A DNA stretch of 64,000 bases, from contig NW_027469205.1 in the NCBI RefSeq assembly GCF_051020765.1, forward strand, positions 248,001 through 312,000, in the 5' to 3' direction. This stretch comes from Lasioglossum baleicum (lineage: Eukaryota > Arthropoda > Insecta > Hymenoptera > Halictidae). The translations under genes were made by a program, and so were the position numbers. The notes below the pieces were generated by a model. The model was not told the DNA's origin and searched no databases. It worked only from the letters and a program-made list of their open reading frames with translations. Shown here piece by piece: positions 1 to 12,036 of this stretch. Every line of letters starts with the position of its first letter. Position 1 is the stretch's first letter.

Positions 1-597
1 TAGATATTAATGTCCAGAGACAAAGCTTTGTAGGAGGTTACGTATTAATATAGTATCAGACATTATAGAAAGGCCTCACCTTCTGAGAAGCGAATCCGCT
101 GTATCAACATTATATCTTCGTGTTCAGTGGTCAAATTGGTATACATTTTAGTGACGGGCACCTTCATTTCATGTATGAATTAGAAGGTCGTGCGTCAAAC
201 AGCTCGGTAACGTTGCCATCTTCTGTTAGGAACCAACCGCTACGCCAATGGCTTCACCTATCCGGTGGTTGGTAGAGTCAAACAAGGTATTCCTGAAATA
301 AGGCCGCTGAACAGTATTGGCAATAGACACCTTAATTCACGGTTTGAATATTAATGTAGAGCGGCGCACCGTTTTATATCGTTACCAATTAGCGTAAAGT
401 CCAACGTTTTACCGAAGGCCTCACCTTCCGCGAACTTCACCCGCTGCATCGAGAGTATTACTTCGTGACCAGAGAAGCACATTAGTATACATAACATTGA
501 CGGGCACCATTCTTCCGTAAATGAATTAGAAGATCTCGCTGCCAACCGCTGCGGCAAGTGTCATGCTCAGTGTCCAAGGTAGCAAATTGGTAACATT
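1..597 (-). repeat. Satellite A array, minus orientation (end of a block)
   Basis: Under two copies of the 346-bp family A unit, read on the minus strand; the block begins before the window. Family landmarks are visible at 300-330 (the GCTGAACAGTATTGGCAATAGACACC region) and 395-450 (ACCGAAGGCC followed by a CGAGAGTAT stretch). Near 540 part of a unit is missing: the GAAGATC landmark runs straight into a stretch that belongs elsewhere in the unit. The block ends at an inversion near 593-600 within a short ATTTA stretch that fits both orientations. Confidence 0.9.
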
Positions 598-760
598 TAC
601 TCCGGGAACACACGGTTTGACTCTTAGAATATTTGAATACGTCAAGCTATGGACTAAGCCGTTCGTCTCTAAAAGAAAGTGGAATCGTTCTCGAACGGTT
701 TGACTCTCGATCAAATAATTAATACATGTTATTATGGTGCCTGTCACTAAAATTCATACT
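548..760 (+). repeat. Inversion-junction segment, copy 1 (matches 12037-12250)
   Basis: This segment spans the A-minus to A-plus junction and matches 12037-12250 on the same strand. Both copies share the run CTCAGTG...CAAGGTAGCAAATT, the switch through CATTTACTCC, then an unusual GAATAC-GTCAAG-TATGGACT stretch and AAAGAAAGTGG. The same breakpoint therefore exists twice 11.5 kb apart, so it was duplicated rather than formed twice. Similarity fades beyond about 760. Confidence 0.8.
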
Positions 761-3700
761 ATCCTGTTCCACTGAACACGCCCTCTGTAGAGCTGGTTAG
801 CTTCTGGGAAGGTAAGGCCTTCGGTAAAATGTTTGACTCTATACGAATAGGTAAAGCTCTACAACCGTGTGATGATCTGCATTGTTATTCATACTGTGAA
901 ATAAGCTGTCTATTGTCAATACTGTTCAGCAGATTAGACCAGGAATACCAGGTATGGCTCTCCGAATCCCTGGATAGGTGAAACTATTGACATAGATGGG
1001 CGACTTTCAAAGAAGGTGGGATCGTTCGCTAACAGTCTGATTCACAATTTTGCTATTCATATGTGGGTAATGTCTGTCCGTCTGCTAAAATGTCTCCTAA
1101 TTTGTTTCCCTGAATCCACGATACAACGGGTTGTACCCTAGCGAGGTAGGGTATCCGATACGGAGTATGACGATACACCAATTGGTGGAGCTCCAGAGCG
1201 GTTTGACTCAGTGCATTAATATTCATACTGTGAGGTGTGTTTCGAGTCAACAATATTCAGCGAATTTACTCCTGGAATACCTGTTTTTCTCTCGGAATCC
1301 GAGGATAGCTGGAAATACTGACTGAGATGCGCGACTTTCAAAGATGGTGATTATATCATCGAGCGGTTTCACACTCCATCATCTAATTCATGCATGAAGA
1401 TAAGGTGCCCGTCACTGAAATGAATAATAATTTTTACCTGAGCACGAAGTTATTCTCTAGGTTCAGCGAGATAGTTTTTCGGACGGTAAGGCATTCTGCA
1501 AGAATTTTGACCCTACACATATAGGTAGTGTTACACAAATGCCTGGCGGTCTGCTCTAATATTCAAACAGAGAAATCTAGTGTGTATTGCCAATTCTCTA
1601 TTTCACATTTACCCCCCGAATATCTGATTTGACATTCGGAGTCACCGGATTTGTGACGCTATTGAATTAGCTGTGCAACGCTCAAGGGAGGTGGTAACGT
1701 TCTCAAGCGCTTTGACTCCCGATGTTGATATTTATGCACACGAACGTCGAGTCCGTTCGCTAACATGTCCACAAATTTGTTACCGTGAACAATAAGCGAG
1801 ACACTCGGTAAAGCGTGTTTGGTTCTCGGGAGGAATGTTGTTCGGTAAAAAGAATGGCTTCATACGAATTGGTAATGCACGCCAACGGTCTGAATCTCCA
1901 CTTTAATATTCATACACTGCATTAAGATGTCTATTGCCCGTACTATCAGATGATTTACTCCTTGAGTACCTCGTTTGACTATCGGAATCGCTGGATACGT
2001 GAACCTATTGACATAGCCGTTCGTCTGGCACAGAAGGTGGCAACGTATTCGATCGTTTCGACCCTCGATCTTCTAAATCATACGTGAAATTGAGTGTCCC
2101 GACACTGAAATGAATACAAACTTCATTCTCTGAACACGATTCTATACTCCCGACAAGGCAGGTTAGTTTCTCCGAAGGTAAGTATATCGGTAAAGTGTTT
2201 GACTTCGTACAAATTGGCAATGTTCTAAAACAGTCTAACGCTCTGCTTTAATGTTCAGACCGTTAATATAGGTGTTTATCGCCAAAGCTGTTCAGCAGAC
2301 TTACTCCCAGAATAACTGGTTAGACTCTACGAATCACAGGGTAGGTGAAGCTTGCATTTCGTCTCTCACAGACCGTGGCAATATTTTCGATCGGATTGAC
2401 ACACTAACTTCTAATTCATACAAGAAGTTATGGTGCCCGTCACTAAAATGAAGAATATTTACTTTCTCTGAACACGAAGTTATGCTCTCGATGGACCCAG
2501 TGAGGTTCGCGAAAGGTAAGGCCTTCGGTATATCGTTTGACTTTATACCAATTTGTAACGCACTCATGTGGTCTGACGCTCTACTTTAATATTCAAATTG
2601 TGAATTAAGGTATCTATTGCCAATACTGATCAGCGCATTTAACCCAGGGATACCTGGTGTGAATTTCGGAATCACAGGATAGGATAGGCTATTGACAAGG
2701 CTGTGCGACTAACAAAGAAGGTGGTACCGTTCTCAACGGTTAGACTCTCGATTTTGCTATTCATATATGAACATGTGGTGTCCGTCTGGTAAAGTTTCTT
2801 ATAATTTAATTGCGTGACCGCTGTGCAACACACTCCCTACAGCATGTTAGGCTTCTCGGTAGTTATGGTCTCCGGAAAAAATGTTGACCCTATCGATTAG
2901 GTAACATACTACAGCGGTTTGGCAATCTACTTTAATATAGAAACCGTGATTTAAGGTGACAGATGCCAATAATCTTCATCGAATTAACACTTGAAATTCC
3001 ATATTTGACTCTCGGAGACACAGGATATCTGAGTCTATTGACATAGCCGTTCGCCTCTCATAGTATGTGGTAACATTCTTCAATGCTTTAACTCTCGATG
3101 TTGACATTTATACACAAAAGTGTGGTGTCCGTCCGCTGGAATGTCTTGAAATTCGTTTCTGTGACAAATTATCGAGGCACTCGCTGTAGCGTGTTACGTT
3201 CTAGGATCGAAAGTTATTCGGTAAAAATAATGACCTTGAACAAATTGGTTATGCTCGCCGACGGTTTGAGTCTCCAGATTAATATTCATACAGCGAATTG
3301 ATGTGTCTAGTGCCAATACTGTTCAGCGTATTTACTCCCGGTGTACCTCTTTGACTATCAGAACCGCATGATAGGTGAAGATATTGACTCAGCCCTTCGT
3401 CTCTCACAGAAACTGGTAACGTTCTCGAACGATTGGTCCCCCGATGTACCAATTCATGCTTGAACTGAAGGTGATTGTCACAGAAATTTATACTTGCTTG
3501 TACCACTGATCAGGGCGTAGTACTATCCATATGGCAGGTTAGTTTTTCGGAGGGTAAGGCATTTTGTTAGAAGTTTCATCCTACACCAAATGGTATTGTT
3601 ATACAACGACATGACGGCCTGCATTAATATTGAACCGTGAACTAAGGTGCCTATTGGCAGTAATGTTCAGCGGATTTAATCCGGTAATACATGGTTTGAC

Positions 3701-3893
3701 ACTCCGAATCACTGAATAGGAGAGAATATTGACTTAGCCTACCGTCTCTCACAGAAGGTGGCAACGATCTTGAACGTTTTAACATTCGATCTTCTAATTC
3801 ATGCATGTAGATATGGTGCTCGTCACTAAAATGTCTACTAGTTCACACCTCTGAACACGGTGTTATACTACCGACACAGTGGGTTAGTTTTTC

Positions 3894-3905
3894 GGGGGGG
3901 GGGGG
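3894..3905 (+). repeat. Poly-G run inside an A unit
   Basis: Twelve consecutive G residues sit where related units read TTCGGAGGGTAAGGCATTC. The A and TAA of the consensus have been replaced by G, so this is an expansion or a sequencing/assembly artefact inside an otherwise recognisable unit. It lies about 40 bp before the first foreign insertion. Confidence 0.9.
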
Positions 3906-3942
3906 CATTCTGTATGACATTTAAATCTACACGAACAGTTAT

Positions 3943-4184
3943 CCCCTTGCCTACAATTTATGTTTCAACTAATGCGACACCAAGGTCATTGGCTGTGCTT
4001 TCGAAAGTGTACAAATAGCAAACTAACTATGATTTGTATATACACGTGCCCGGTACAACTTACTCTGCATTATGTTTCATAAGTAATTACGATTAATTTA
4101 TTATTAAACAAAAGGAAAGATTAATTGTTGCAAATTGGCCCGATAGCCTTACGACGCTTCTGAGGCGTCATTGTAAGCTTAAGG
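3943..4184. mobile_element. About 240-bp non-satellite insertion, MITE-like
   Basis: The A unit is recognisable up to about 3937 (ACACGAACAG) and resumes at about 4185 (TTTAATGCTCTACATCGGCTTGAC), at the next consensus position. The DNA between matches neither satellite. Its ends may be imperfect terminal inverted repeats: CCTTGCCTACAAT at 3945-3957 against the complement of ATTGTAAGCTTAAGG at 4170-4184, allowing a 2-bp gap and one mismatch. Flanking TTAT-like bases are too degenerate to call a target duplication. There is no coding capacity. A small non-autonomous DNA transposon is the best guess; unrelated filler DNA is the alternative. Confidence 0.45.
4148..4177. other. Hairpin at the right end of the 240-bp insertion
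   Basis: CTTAC-GACGC (4148-4157) pairs with GCGTC (4165-4169) and GTAAG (4173-4177) around a 7-base loop, with a 3-base ATT bulge. It is the strongest local fold in the insertion and overlaps its putative terminal repeat. Confidence 0.55.
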
Positions 4185-5361
4185 TTTAATGCTCTACATC
4201 GGCTTGACGTGCCTGGATTAATACTCAAACCGAGAATTAAGTTGCCTATTGCCCATACTATTGGGCTGATGTCCTTCCTGAATACCTGACTTGCAACTCC
4301 GAATCACGGGATAGGTGAATCTGTTGACTTAGCCGATCGTGTCTCGTAGAAGGTGGTAACGCACTCGACCGCTTTGGCTCACGATATCCTAATTCATACA
4401 TGAATTTATGATGCCGTCACTAAATTGTATACTAATATGTGACCATAACACGTAGCTATACTCACGATACGGCGTGTTGGCATCTCGGACGGTAAGGCAT
4501 ACGATAAAACGTTTGACAGTACAAAAATTAGTATCGTTCTCGCGCAGTGTGGCGCTACATTTTAGTAGCCAAGCCGTGAATTAAGGTGCCTATTGTCAAT
4601 AATGTTCAGCAGATTTACACCCGGAATACCTGGGTTGACTATCGCAATCGACGAATACGTCAATCTCTGAACTTAGCTGTTCGTCTGCCAAATATGGTGG
4701 TAACCTTCTCAAACGGCTTGACAGACAATCTTCTTGTTCATAATGAAATTAATGTCCTCGTCACTAAAATGTTTACTAACTTGATACGCTGAGCACGAAG
4801 TTATTCTCTCGATGACGCGGGCGAGGTTAGCGGAAGGTGCAGCCTTCGGTGAAACGTTTGACTTTATAGCAATTAGTAACGTTTTCACAAGGTGTAACGC
4901 TATTTTATAACATTCACTAAGCGAATTAATGTATCTATTGCCAATACTCATAAGCGGATTTACCCTCGGATTACCTGGCTTGACTCTCGATATCACAGGA
5001 TAGGTGGAGGTGCTGTCTTATACGTTCGAATCTCAAACAGGGTGGTAACGTTCTCGAACGGTTTGACTATCGATCTTCTAATTCATACAAAATGTCAGGG
5101 TGCCCGTCATGTATAGTAACCTGTTTCTCTGAACACGATGTTATACTCTCGATATAATGCGTTAGGCTTTCGGACGGTAAGGTATTCAGTAAAACGTTTA
5201 ACTTTATTCATATTGACAACGTTCGCAAACGAATTAACTGTCTACTTTATTATTCAATCCGTGAATTACGGTGACCATTGCAATTACTGTTCAGCGAAAT
5301 TCCTCCGGGAATTCCAGGCTTGACTCTCAGAATCACTGGATAGGTGAAGATATTGACCAAG

Positions 5362-5401
5362 CCGTTCGACTCAGAAAGAAGGTGGAAACGTTCCCGAACG
5401 G
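5362..5401. other. Family A dyad, 7-bp example
   Basis: CCGTTCG at 5362-5368 is the exact complement-reverse of CGAACGG at 5395-5401. It is one of many copies of a dyad that recurs at the same place in family A units; see also 46477-46516. Confidence 0.7.
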
Positions 5402-5512
5402 TTTGACTCTCGCTTGTCTAATTCATACAGGAAATTAAGGTGCCCGTCTGCTAAAATGAGTACTGATGTGATCACGTGAAAGCGGAGCGAGACCATCGCT
5501 ACAGCGGATTGG

Positions 5513-5523
5513 GTTCACGGTCA
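5513..5523 (+). repeat. Left target-site duplication of the 547-bp insertion
   Basis: GTTCACGGTCA, matching GTTCTCGGTCA at 6071-6081 at 10 of 11 positions. Both are the same satellite consensus position (GGTTCTCGGAAGG), as expected for a duplicated target site. The single difference suggests the insertion is not very recent, or that satellite variation obscures the match. Confidence 0.6.
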
Positions 5524-6070
5524 AAGTGTGTCGGAGGTTTAACGTGCGGTTCCAGCCACTAGGGCTTGATCCACACGGCACCCATGTGCGCGGGAATGGG
5601 ATACGCCAAATCAGCGCAGTGCGTGGCGCAACTTACCACACACCTACCAATTTGCTCGTAAACTGCAAGCTCTACGCGCCAACCTAGGGAAGGCCGGGAC
5701 CATTCTAAATCCCTACTGACTCTGCAGGCCAGTGCCCAAGCTGATCTCACGCAGCTCACCCGTGGAGGGTCCAACCCGTGCGAAGGCGGGCCACCTAACC
5801 CGCGATATGGGCCTACCACTGACCCCTACAGGCCAATCCAAGCAACCGGGGACGGAGGGCGGACCAAAGCCCGCCCACCCCAGGGCTCGAAACGGTTCCC
5901 GAGGTACCAGTGTATGCATGGCCGTACTGGTCATACGCCGCATGACACCTTACTTCCTGAATGGTGAGCTTGTTCACCTCGGCCTATGTTCGGCCAACTC
6001 GGGCACAGTGGGTTCGTCACACCCATACTGCAATGGGAGCAAAAAGCCCACAGCAACCCCTGCTGGGTGT
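5524..6070. mobile_element. GC-rich 547-bp insertion of unknown type
   Basis: A foreign segment interrupts an A unit and is bounded by an 11-bp direct repeat. It is strikingly GC-rich: 40 of 60 bases at 5761-5820 are G or C, against 22 of 60 at 5221-5280 in the satellite before it. Open frames exist on both strands (117 codons at 5732-6085 plus, 86 codons at 5559-5819 minus), as GC-rich DNA gives by chance, and I recognise none of them. A 6-bp stem GGGCGG/CCGCCC lies at 5857-5876. No terminal inverted repeats, poly-A tail or convincing RNA polymerase III boxes were seen. A non-autonomous transposon, a retroposed RNA or captured genomic DNA all remain possible. Confidence 0.6.
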
Positions 6071-6081
6071 GTTCTCGGTCA
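6071..6081 (+). repeat. Right target-site duplication of the 547-bp insertion
   Basis: GTTCTCGGTCA, after which the satellite continues in register (AGTAAGGTATTGTGTATAAAGAATG). It pairs with 5513-5523. Confidence 0.6.
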
Positions 6082-6599
6082 GTAAGGTATTGTGTATAAA
6101 GAATGTCCTTATACCAATTGATAGTGTCCTCCGACGGTTTGACTCTGAACATTGATATTCCTGCCACCATTGAAGGTACGAATTGTCAATACTGTTCAGA
6201 GGATTTAATGCCGGTGTACCATGTTCTACACTAGGTATCACAGAGTACGTGAAGTTATTGGCTTAGCTGGGCATCTTTCAGGAAGGCTGGTAACGTTATC
6301 CTACTGTCTGACTCTCGATTTTACTACTCAGACATGATAATAAGGTGTCCCTGCGCCGAAATGTCTACTGATATATTTTTGCGCGAACAATCAGCAGGAC
6401 ACATCCATCAGCGTGTATGGTTCACGGAAAGCTAGGTATTCGGTATCAAGAATAACTTTATACCAATTAATAATATTCTCCGCCTGTTTGTCTCTCAGCC
6501 TAAATTTTCATAACAGGAATTAAGGTGTGCACTGCCAATATTCTACAGCGGATTGACTCTCGGAATACCTGGTTTAACAATCGGTATGACAGGGCAGGT

Positions 6600-7060
6600 G
6601 AAGCCAATGACTTAGCCGTTCGACTGTCAAAGAAGCTGTTGTGTCAGCTGTTCGAATCTCAAGGAAGGTAGTCACATTCTCGTAAGCTTTGAGACTGGAT
6701 CTTCGAATTCAGAAATGATATTATGGTGCCCGACACTAAAATCTATACTAACTTGTTTTATGTAAGCAAAGTGATACTCTCGATACAGCGGGTTAGCTTC
6801 GCGGAATGGAAGGTCTTCGGTAAAATGTTTGACACTATGCGAATAGGTAAAGTTGTACATCGGTTTGATACTCTGCTATAATATTCATACCGTGAAATAA
6901 GCTCTCTATTGCCAATACTGGACAGAGGAATAGTCCCGGAATACCTGGTTTGACTCAGCGAACCACAGGATAGGTGATGCTATTGACTTAGCCGTTCGTC
7001 TCTCACGGAAGGTGGTATCGTTATCGATAGGTTTGACCCTCAAGCTTCCTTTTGCTACAT
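6600..7060 (+). repeat. Segment matching 33805-34240 (block 2 to block 8 anchor)
   Basis: This unit and 33805-34240 share three unusual traits: a 32-bp internal tandem duplication (6616-6679), the variant TCTCGTAAGCTTTGA-like stretch after it, and ACTGG-CAG-GGAATAGTCCC near 6917. These are rare elsewhere in the window, which marks the two as copies of one ancestral unit. Confidence 0.75.
6616..6679 (+). repeat. 32-bp tandem duplication within an A unit
   Basis: CCGTTCGACTGTCAAAG at 6616 is repeated as CTGTTCGAATCTCAAGG at 6648, an offset of 32 bp. The same duplication with the same offset is found at 33819 and 33851. Confidence 0.8.
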
Positions 7061-7130
7061 GCAATTAACGTGTCCGTCTGCTGAAGTGTCTACTAATTTA
7101 TTTCCTTGAACACTATGCAAGACACTTTCT

Positions 7131-7820
7131 TACCTTAATTCTCCGTACGAACATTAAAGTAGCGCGTTAAACCGTTTGAGATTGCTACCACTTGCAATAA
7201 CGACGTACTCTCTAACGGATACTTTACCATCCGAGAATATACCCAGCAATAAGGTGGGTATAACTTCATGCTCAGAGAATCAAATTAGATTTCATTTCAG
7301 TGACGCACTCGTTAACTTCATGTATGAATTAGAACATCGATGATCAATCCGTTCGAGAACGTTACCACCCTCTTTCAGTGTCGAACGCATAAGTCTGTAC
7401 CACCACCTATCCTGTATTCCCGAAATCCAAACCAGGTAATCCGAGCGTAAATCAGATGAAGATCTTTCGCAATAAAGTGATTTATTCACGGCTTGAATAT
7501 TACAGTAGAGCGTCAACCGTTTGAAGTCAATACTAACCTGTGTAAAGTGAAACGTTTTACCGAATGCCTTACCATCCGCGAAACTTAGCGCCTTTATCAG
7601 AGGAATAAATTCGTGTTCAGAAAATGAAGTTAGTCTTCATTTCAGTGATGGCCTCCTTAGCTTCATGTATGAATAGGAGGATCGATTGTCAAACCGCTCG
7701 AGAACGTTGCCACCTACTGCGAGAGACGAACAGCTAAATAAATAGCTCCACATGTCCTGTGATTCCGAAAATCATACCAGGTACATCAGGAGTAAATGCG
7801 CTGGACAGTATTATCAGTAG
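7131..7820 (-). repeat. Segment matching 43189-43880 (block 3 to block 9 anchor)
   Basis: About 690 bp closely similar, on the same strand, to 43189-43880. Shared rare features include ATAACGACGTACTCT, CAGCA-AA-GGTGGGTATAACTTCATG and a gap shared with the other copy in CGTCAACCG. Homology starts exactly at the inversion in this copy, whereas in the second copy it continues a minus-strand array. It ends near 7820. Confidence 0.85.
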
Positions 7821-8734
7821 ACACATTTATTCACGGTATGAATATTAAAGTAGAGCGTCAAACCATTTGTGAACGGTACCAATTGGCATAACGTCGCACT
7901 CCTTACCGGATACATTACCTTCCGCGAACACAAGCCACCGTATGGTGTGTATAACATGGCGTGCAGCAAAACAAAAGAGTATACATTTTAGTGACGCGCA
8001 TCTTAATGTCATATATGATTAGGAAGATTACGGGTCAAAACTTTCGGGAACGTTGCCACCTTCTGTGACAGACGAATGGCCAAGTCAGTAGCTTCACACA
8101 TCCTGCGACTCAGAGAGACAATCCAGACAATCCGAGAGTAAATGGGCTGAAGCGTATTGGCAATATATACCTAAATACGCGGAATGAATATTAAAATGGA
8201 GCGACACCACTTGTGAGAACGTAACCATTTGCTATAAAGACATACGTTTTACCGAATGCCTCGCCGTCCGATGCGTTAACCCGCCGTATCTAGAGTATTG
8301 CTACATGTTTAGGGAAACTCATTAGTATACATTATAATGATCGCACCTTAAATGTGTGTATGAATTAGAATATCAATGGATTAAACGTTCAAGAATGTTT
8401 CCACTGCCATTGTGACTCGAACAGCTAGGTAGTAAATCCACTGTACATTGTCGGCATTAAAATTCCTACATCGCCGTGTAGATTCTAAAGTAGAGGGTCA
8501 CACAGTTGAACAACATTACCTATGGGAATAGAGTCCAACTTTTCACCGAATGCCGTACCATCCGAGCAGACTAACCACTTGTGGTGAGTGTCCTGCTTAT
8601 TGTTGACGGAAACGAATTAGTGGAGATTTTTGCAGATAGACGCCAGATTTTCATGTATAAGTATCAAAATCGTGGGACAAGTCCTTCGAGAATGTTACCG
8701 CCTGCTTTGAGAGTCGAACGGCTAAGTCAATAGC

Positions 8735-8870
8735 CTCACCTACCCTGTTATTCCGATAGGCAAACCAGGTGTGCCGGGAGTCAATCCGCTGAACACTATT
8801 GATAATGAATACCCTAGCTCGCGGTTTGAATATTAGAGTACAGCGTGAAACCGTTCGAGATCCTGACCGC
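8735..8870 (-). repeat. Segment matching 45318-45455
   Basis: Both copies read CTACCCTG, then TTCCGATAGGCAAACC, GTGCCGGGAGTCAATCC and GATAATGAATACC, followed by AGCGTGAAACCGTTCGAGA. This combination is unlike other units. It is a second anchor between the minus-strand blocks at 7.1-12.1 kb and 43-54 kb. Confidence 0.7.
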
Positions 8871-9599
8871 CTTCTATGAGAGTCGAGCGGATAAGTGAGT
8901 AGTTTCACGGGTTCAGTGATTCCGAAGGACAAACCAGGCATTCCGAGAGTCAACAAACTGTACACTATTGCCAATGGACACCTGAATTCACGGTATGAAT
9001 ATTCAGGTGCAGTGTCTATCCCTTGTAGAACGTTACATATTGGTATAATGTCAAAGTTATTAGTGATGACCTTACCCTCCAAGAACCTAACCCGCTGCAT
9101 CGTGACTATACCTTCGAGTTCAGGGAAAGCAATTTGTCTTCATTTTAGTGACGAGCACCTTAATTTCATGTATGAATTAGACGATTGAGTGTCAAACCGT
9201 TTGAGATCGTTACCAAATCCTACAAAGTCACACATTTTACAGATAGCATTACCGCCCGAGAAGCTGACCCGCCGTATCGGGAGTATAACTTCGTGTTCCG
9301 AGAAACAAATAAGTATACATTTTTGTGACGGGAACCTTAATTTCATGAATGTATAACTATATCGAGTGTCAAACCGTTCGATAAGGTTATCACATTCTTC
9401 GAAAGTCGCCCAGCTTACTCCATAGCTGGAACTGTCCTGTGCTTCCGATAGGCAAATCAGGTATTCCAGCAGTAAACTCGCTGATGGGGAATGGCAGTAA
9501 ACACCTCAACTCACTATATGAATATTAATGGTCAGCGTCAAACCGCTGGAGAATGTTACCAATTAATGTTACTTCCTATTCCTTACTAGACATCTGTCC

Positions 9600-9700
9600 A
9601 TCCTAGAACCGAAACCGCTGTAGCAAATGTCATGCTTAGTACTCAGGGAAGCAAAGTAGGAGACATTCTAGAAGGCGGTCAACATCTTTTTCATGCACGA
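9600..9700 (-). repeat. Probable match to 49795-49890
   Basis: Both read GTCATGC-TAG followed by a GGA-CAAA-TAG-AGACATT stretch and then TAGAAG-GGC, a rare variant of this part of the unit. The match is short and less secure than the others, but falls in the expected order between the two minus-strand blocks. Confidence 0.45.
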
Positions 9701-12036
9701 ATTAGAGGGTCGAGTGTCAAACCGTTCGATAAAGTTAGCAGATTCTTCGAGAGTCGCACAAATTAGTCAGTAGCTTCACCTATTCCGTGATTCGGAGAGT
9801 CAATCCAGGTATAGCTGGAGTAAATCCGCTGATGAGTATTGGCAACAGAATCCTTACTCCATTGTTTGCATTTTAAAATAGAGCTTCACCCCGTTTGAGA
9901 ACATTACCAGTTACCACAAAGTGAAGCGTTTTACAGAAAGCCTTACTGACCGGAAAGCAAACCCGCAGTATCGAAGGTGTAACTTCATCGATACAGAAGC
10001 ACATTAGTATACATTATTGTGATGAGCGCCTTAATTTCATGTGTGAATTAAACGGTCGAGGGCCAAATCGCTCGCGGACGTTACCACCTTTAGTGAGGGT
10101 GGAACGGATATGTCAATAGCTTCACATATTCTGTGATTCCGAAAGTCACACCAGGAATGCCGGGATTCAGTCCACGGAACAGTTTTGGCCCGAGACACAT
10201 TAATTGATGCATTGAATATTAATGCAGAGCGTCAAACCGTCGTAGAACGTTACCAATTGCCATAATGTAAATCGTTTTTCCGAAGACCATACCCACCAAA
10301 ATACTAACCCGCTGTACAGTGTGTAACTTCGTGTACATAGAAAGAAATTATTCTTCATTTCAGTGACGGGCACCATAATTTCATGTACGAATAAGAAGAT
10401 ATGGTGTGAAACCGTTCGACAATGTTACTACCATTTTTGGGAGTCGAACGGCTAAGTCAGTAGTTTAAATTATTCTGTGAATCCAAGAGTGAAACCAAGT
10501 ACTCCGGAAATAAATACGCTGTACAGTATTGGCAATAGACACCTTCAATCACGGTATGGATATCAAAGTAGAGAGTCAAACCGATTGAGATCGATACCAA
10601 TTGGTATAACGTCATACGCTTCATTGCATACCTTACCTTCCGACAACATAATCCGCTGCACCGAGGGTATAACTTCGTGCTCAGCGCTACAAATTAGATG
10701 GTATTTTAGCGACGGTCACCTTAATGTCATGTACGAATTAGAAGATCGATGGTGAAACCGTTCGTGAACGTTACAACCTTCTGTGAAGGACGATCTGATA
10801 AGTGAAAAGTTTCATATCCTGTGATTCCGGGAGACGAATTAGGTATTCCAAGGGTAAATCCGCTGAAAAGTACACTCAATAGGCACCTAAATATACGGTA
10901 CGAATTTCAAGGTAGACAGTGAAGCTGCCGGAGGTTATAACCAATTCGGATAAAGTCATTCTTTTTACCGAATACCCCACCTGCCGAGAAACTCATCCCA
11001 CTGTAGGGAGTGCCTACCATGCAGTTGGCGGAAACAAATTAGTGCATATTTTTGCAGAGGGTCTCCTTATTTTTATGTATGAGTAGAAAAATCGGGAGTC
11101 AAACATTTCGCTACCGATCCCACTCTCTTTGCGGGGAGCACAGCTACGTTAATAGCGATACCTATCCTGTGCTACCGAGAGTCAATCCATGTATTGCGGG
11201 ATTAAATCCACTGAACAGTATTGGGAATAGACATTTTAATTCACGGTGTGAATATTAAAGTAGACCGTCATACTGATGCAGAACGTTACTTATTGTTATA
11301 GAGTCAAACCTTCTACCGAACGCATTACCTTCCTAGAAACTGACCCGCTGTATCGATATTGGAACTTCGTGTTTAGAGTAGCAAATTGGTACACATATAT
11401 ATGTGACGGGCACCTTAATTTCCTGCATGAATTGGAAGATCTGGAGGCAGACTGATCCAGAACGATACCACATTCTTTGAGAGTTGAACGGCTAAGTCAA
11501 TAGCTTCACGCATCCTGCGATTTTGACAAGCCAACCAGATATTCCCAGAGTATATCCGTTGAACAGTATTGGCAAAAGGCACCTTAATACAATGTATAAA
11601 TATTAAAGTACTGTATCTATCCGCTGTAGAACGTTACATATTAGAATGAAGACACGCTTTTGGCCGATAGACTCACCTTACGAGAAGCTAACCCGCTGTT
11701 TCTAGGGTATAGCTTCGTGGTTAGAGAAACACATTCCTATAAACTTTATTGATGGCGTTATATGTTCATGTATGAATCAGAATGTCGATGGTCAAAGCGC
11801 TTGAGAGCATTACCACTTTCTTTCACAGTCGCACACCTACGCCAATAGCTTCACCTATTCTGGGATTCCCAGATTAAAACCAGGCACTCCAGGATTGAAT
11901 CAGCTGAAGAGTATTGGCAATATACATATTAATTCACGGTTCAAATACCAATGTCGCTTGTCAAATCTTTGTAGAACGTTACCTATTCGCATGGCGTCAT
12001 GCTTTTTACCTAAGGCCACATCTTCCAATAAGCCCA

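Larger units (their letters stand above)
598..7128 (+). repeat. Satellite A array, plus orientation
   Basis: About 16-17 units of family A, interrupted by two non-satellite insertions (3943-4184 and 5524-6070). Units fall into recurring subtypes. Those near 735, 1405, 2090, 2425, 4745 and 5095 carry the CCGTCACTAAAATG / GAACACGAAGTTAT signature. Those near 1060, 1745, 2768, 3115 and 6335 carry the CGTCTGCTAAAATGTC / AAGCAAGACAC type of signature. Those near 3460 and 3805 carry the AAGGCATTCTGTAAG / GACGGCCTGC signature. The subtypes are mixed and no fixed higher-order period was seen. The block stops at an inversion near 7124-7132. Confidence 0.92.

Noticed and set aside
5540..5660. RNA polymerase III A and B boxes (tRNA-derived SINE) in the GC-rich insertion
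   Set aside because: A GGATCAAGCCC-like B box on the minus strand is suggestive, but no properly spaced A box, no cloverleaf and no tail were found.
5732..6085. 117-codon open frame in the GC-rich insertion
   Set aside because: GC-rich DNA is open by chance; frames are open on both strands over the same bases. The product is proline- and glycine-rich without a recognisable domain, and the frame runs out into satellite.
8651..9100. 149-codon open frame on the minus strand, the longest in the window
   Set aside because: It spans more than one satellite unit, overlaps open frames on the other strand, has no family motif I recognise, and the matching frame is interrupted by stops in most other units.
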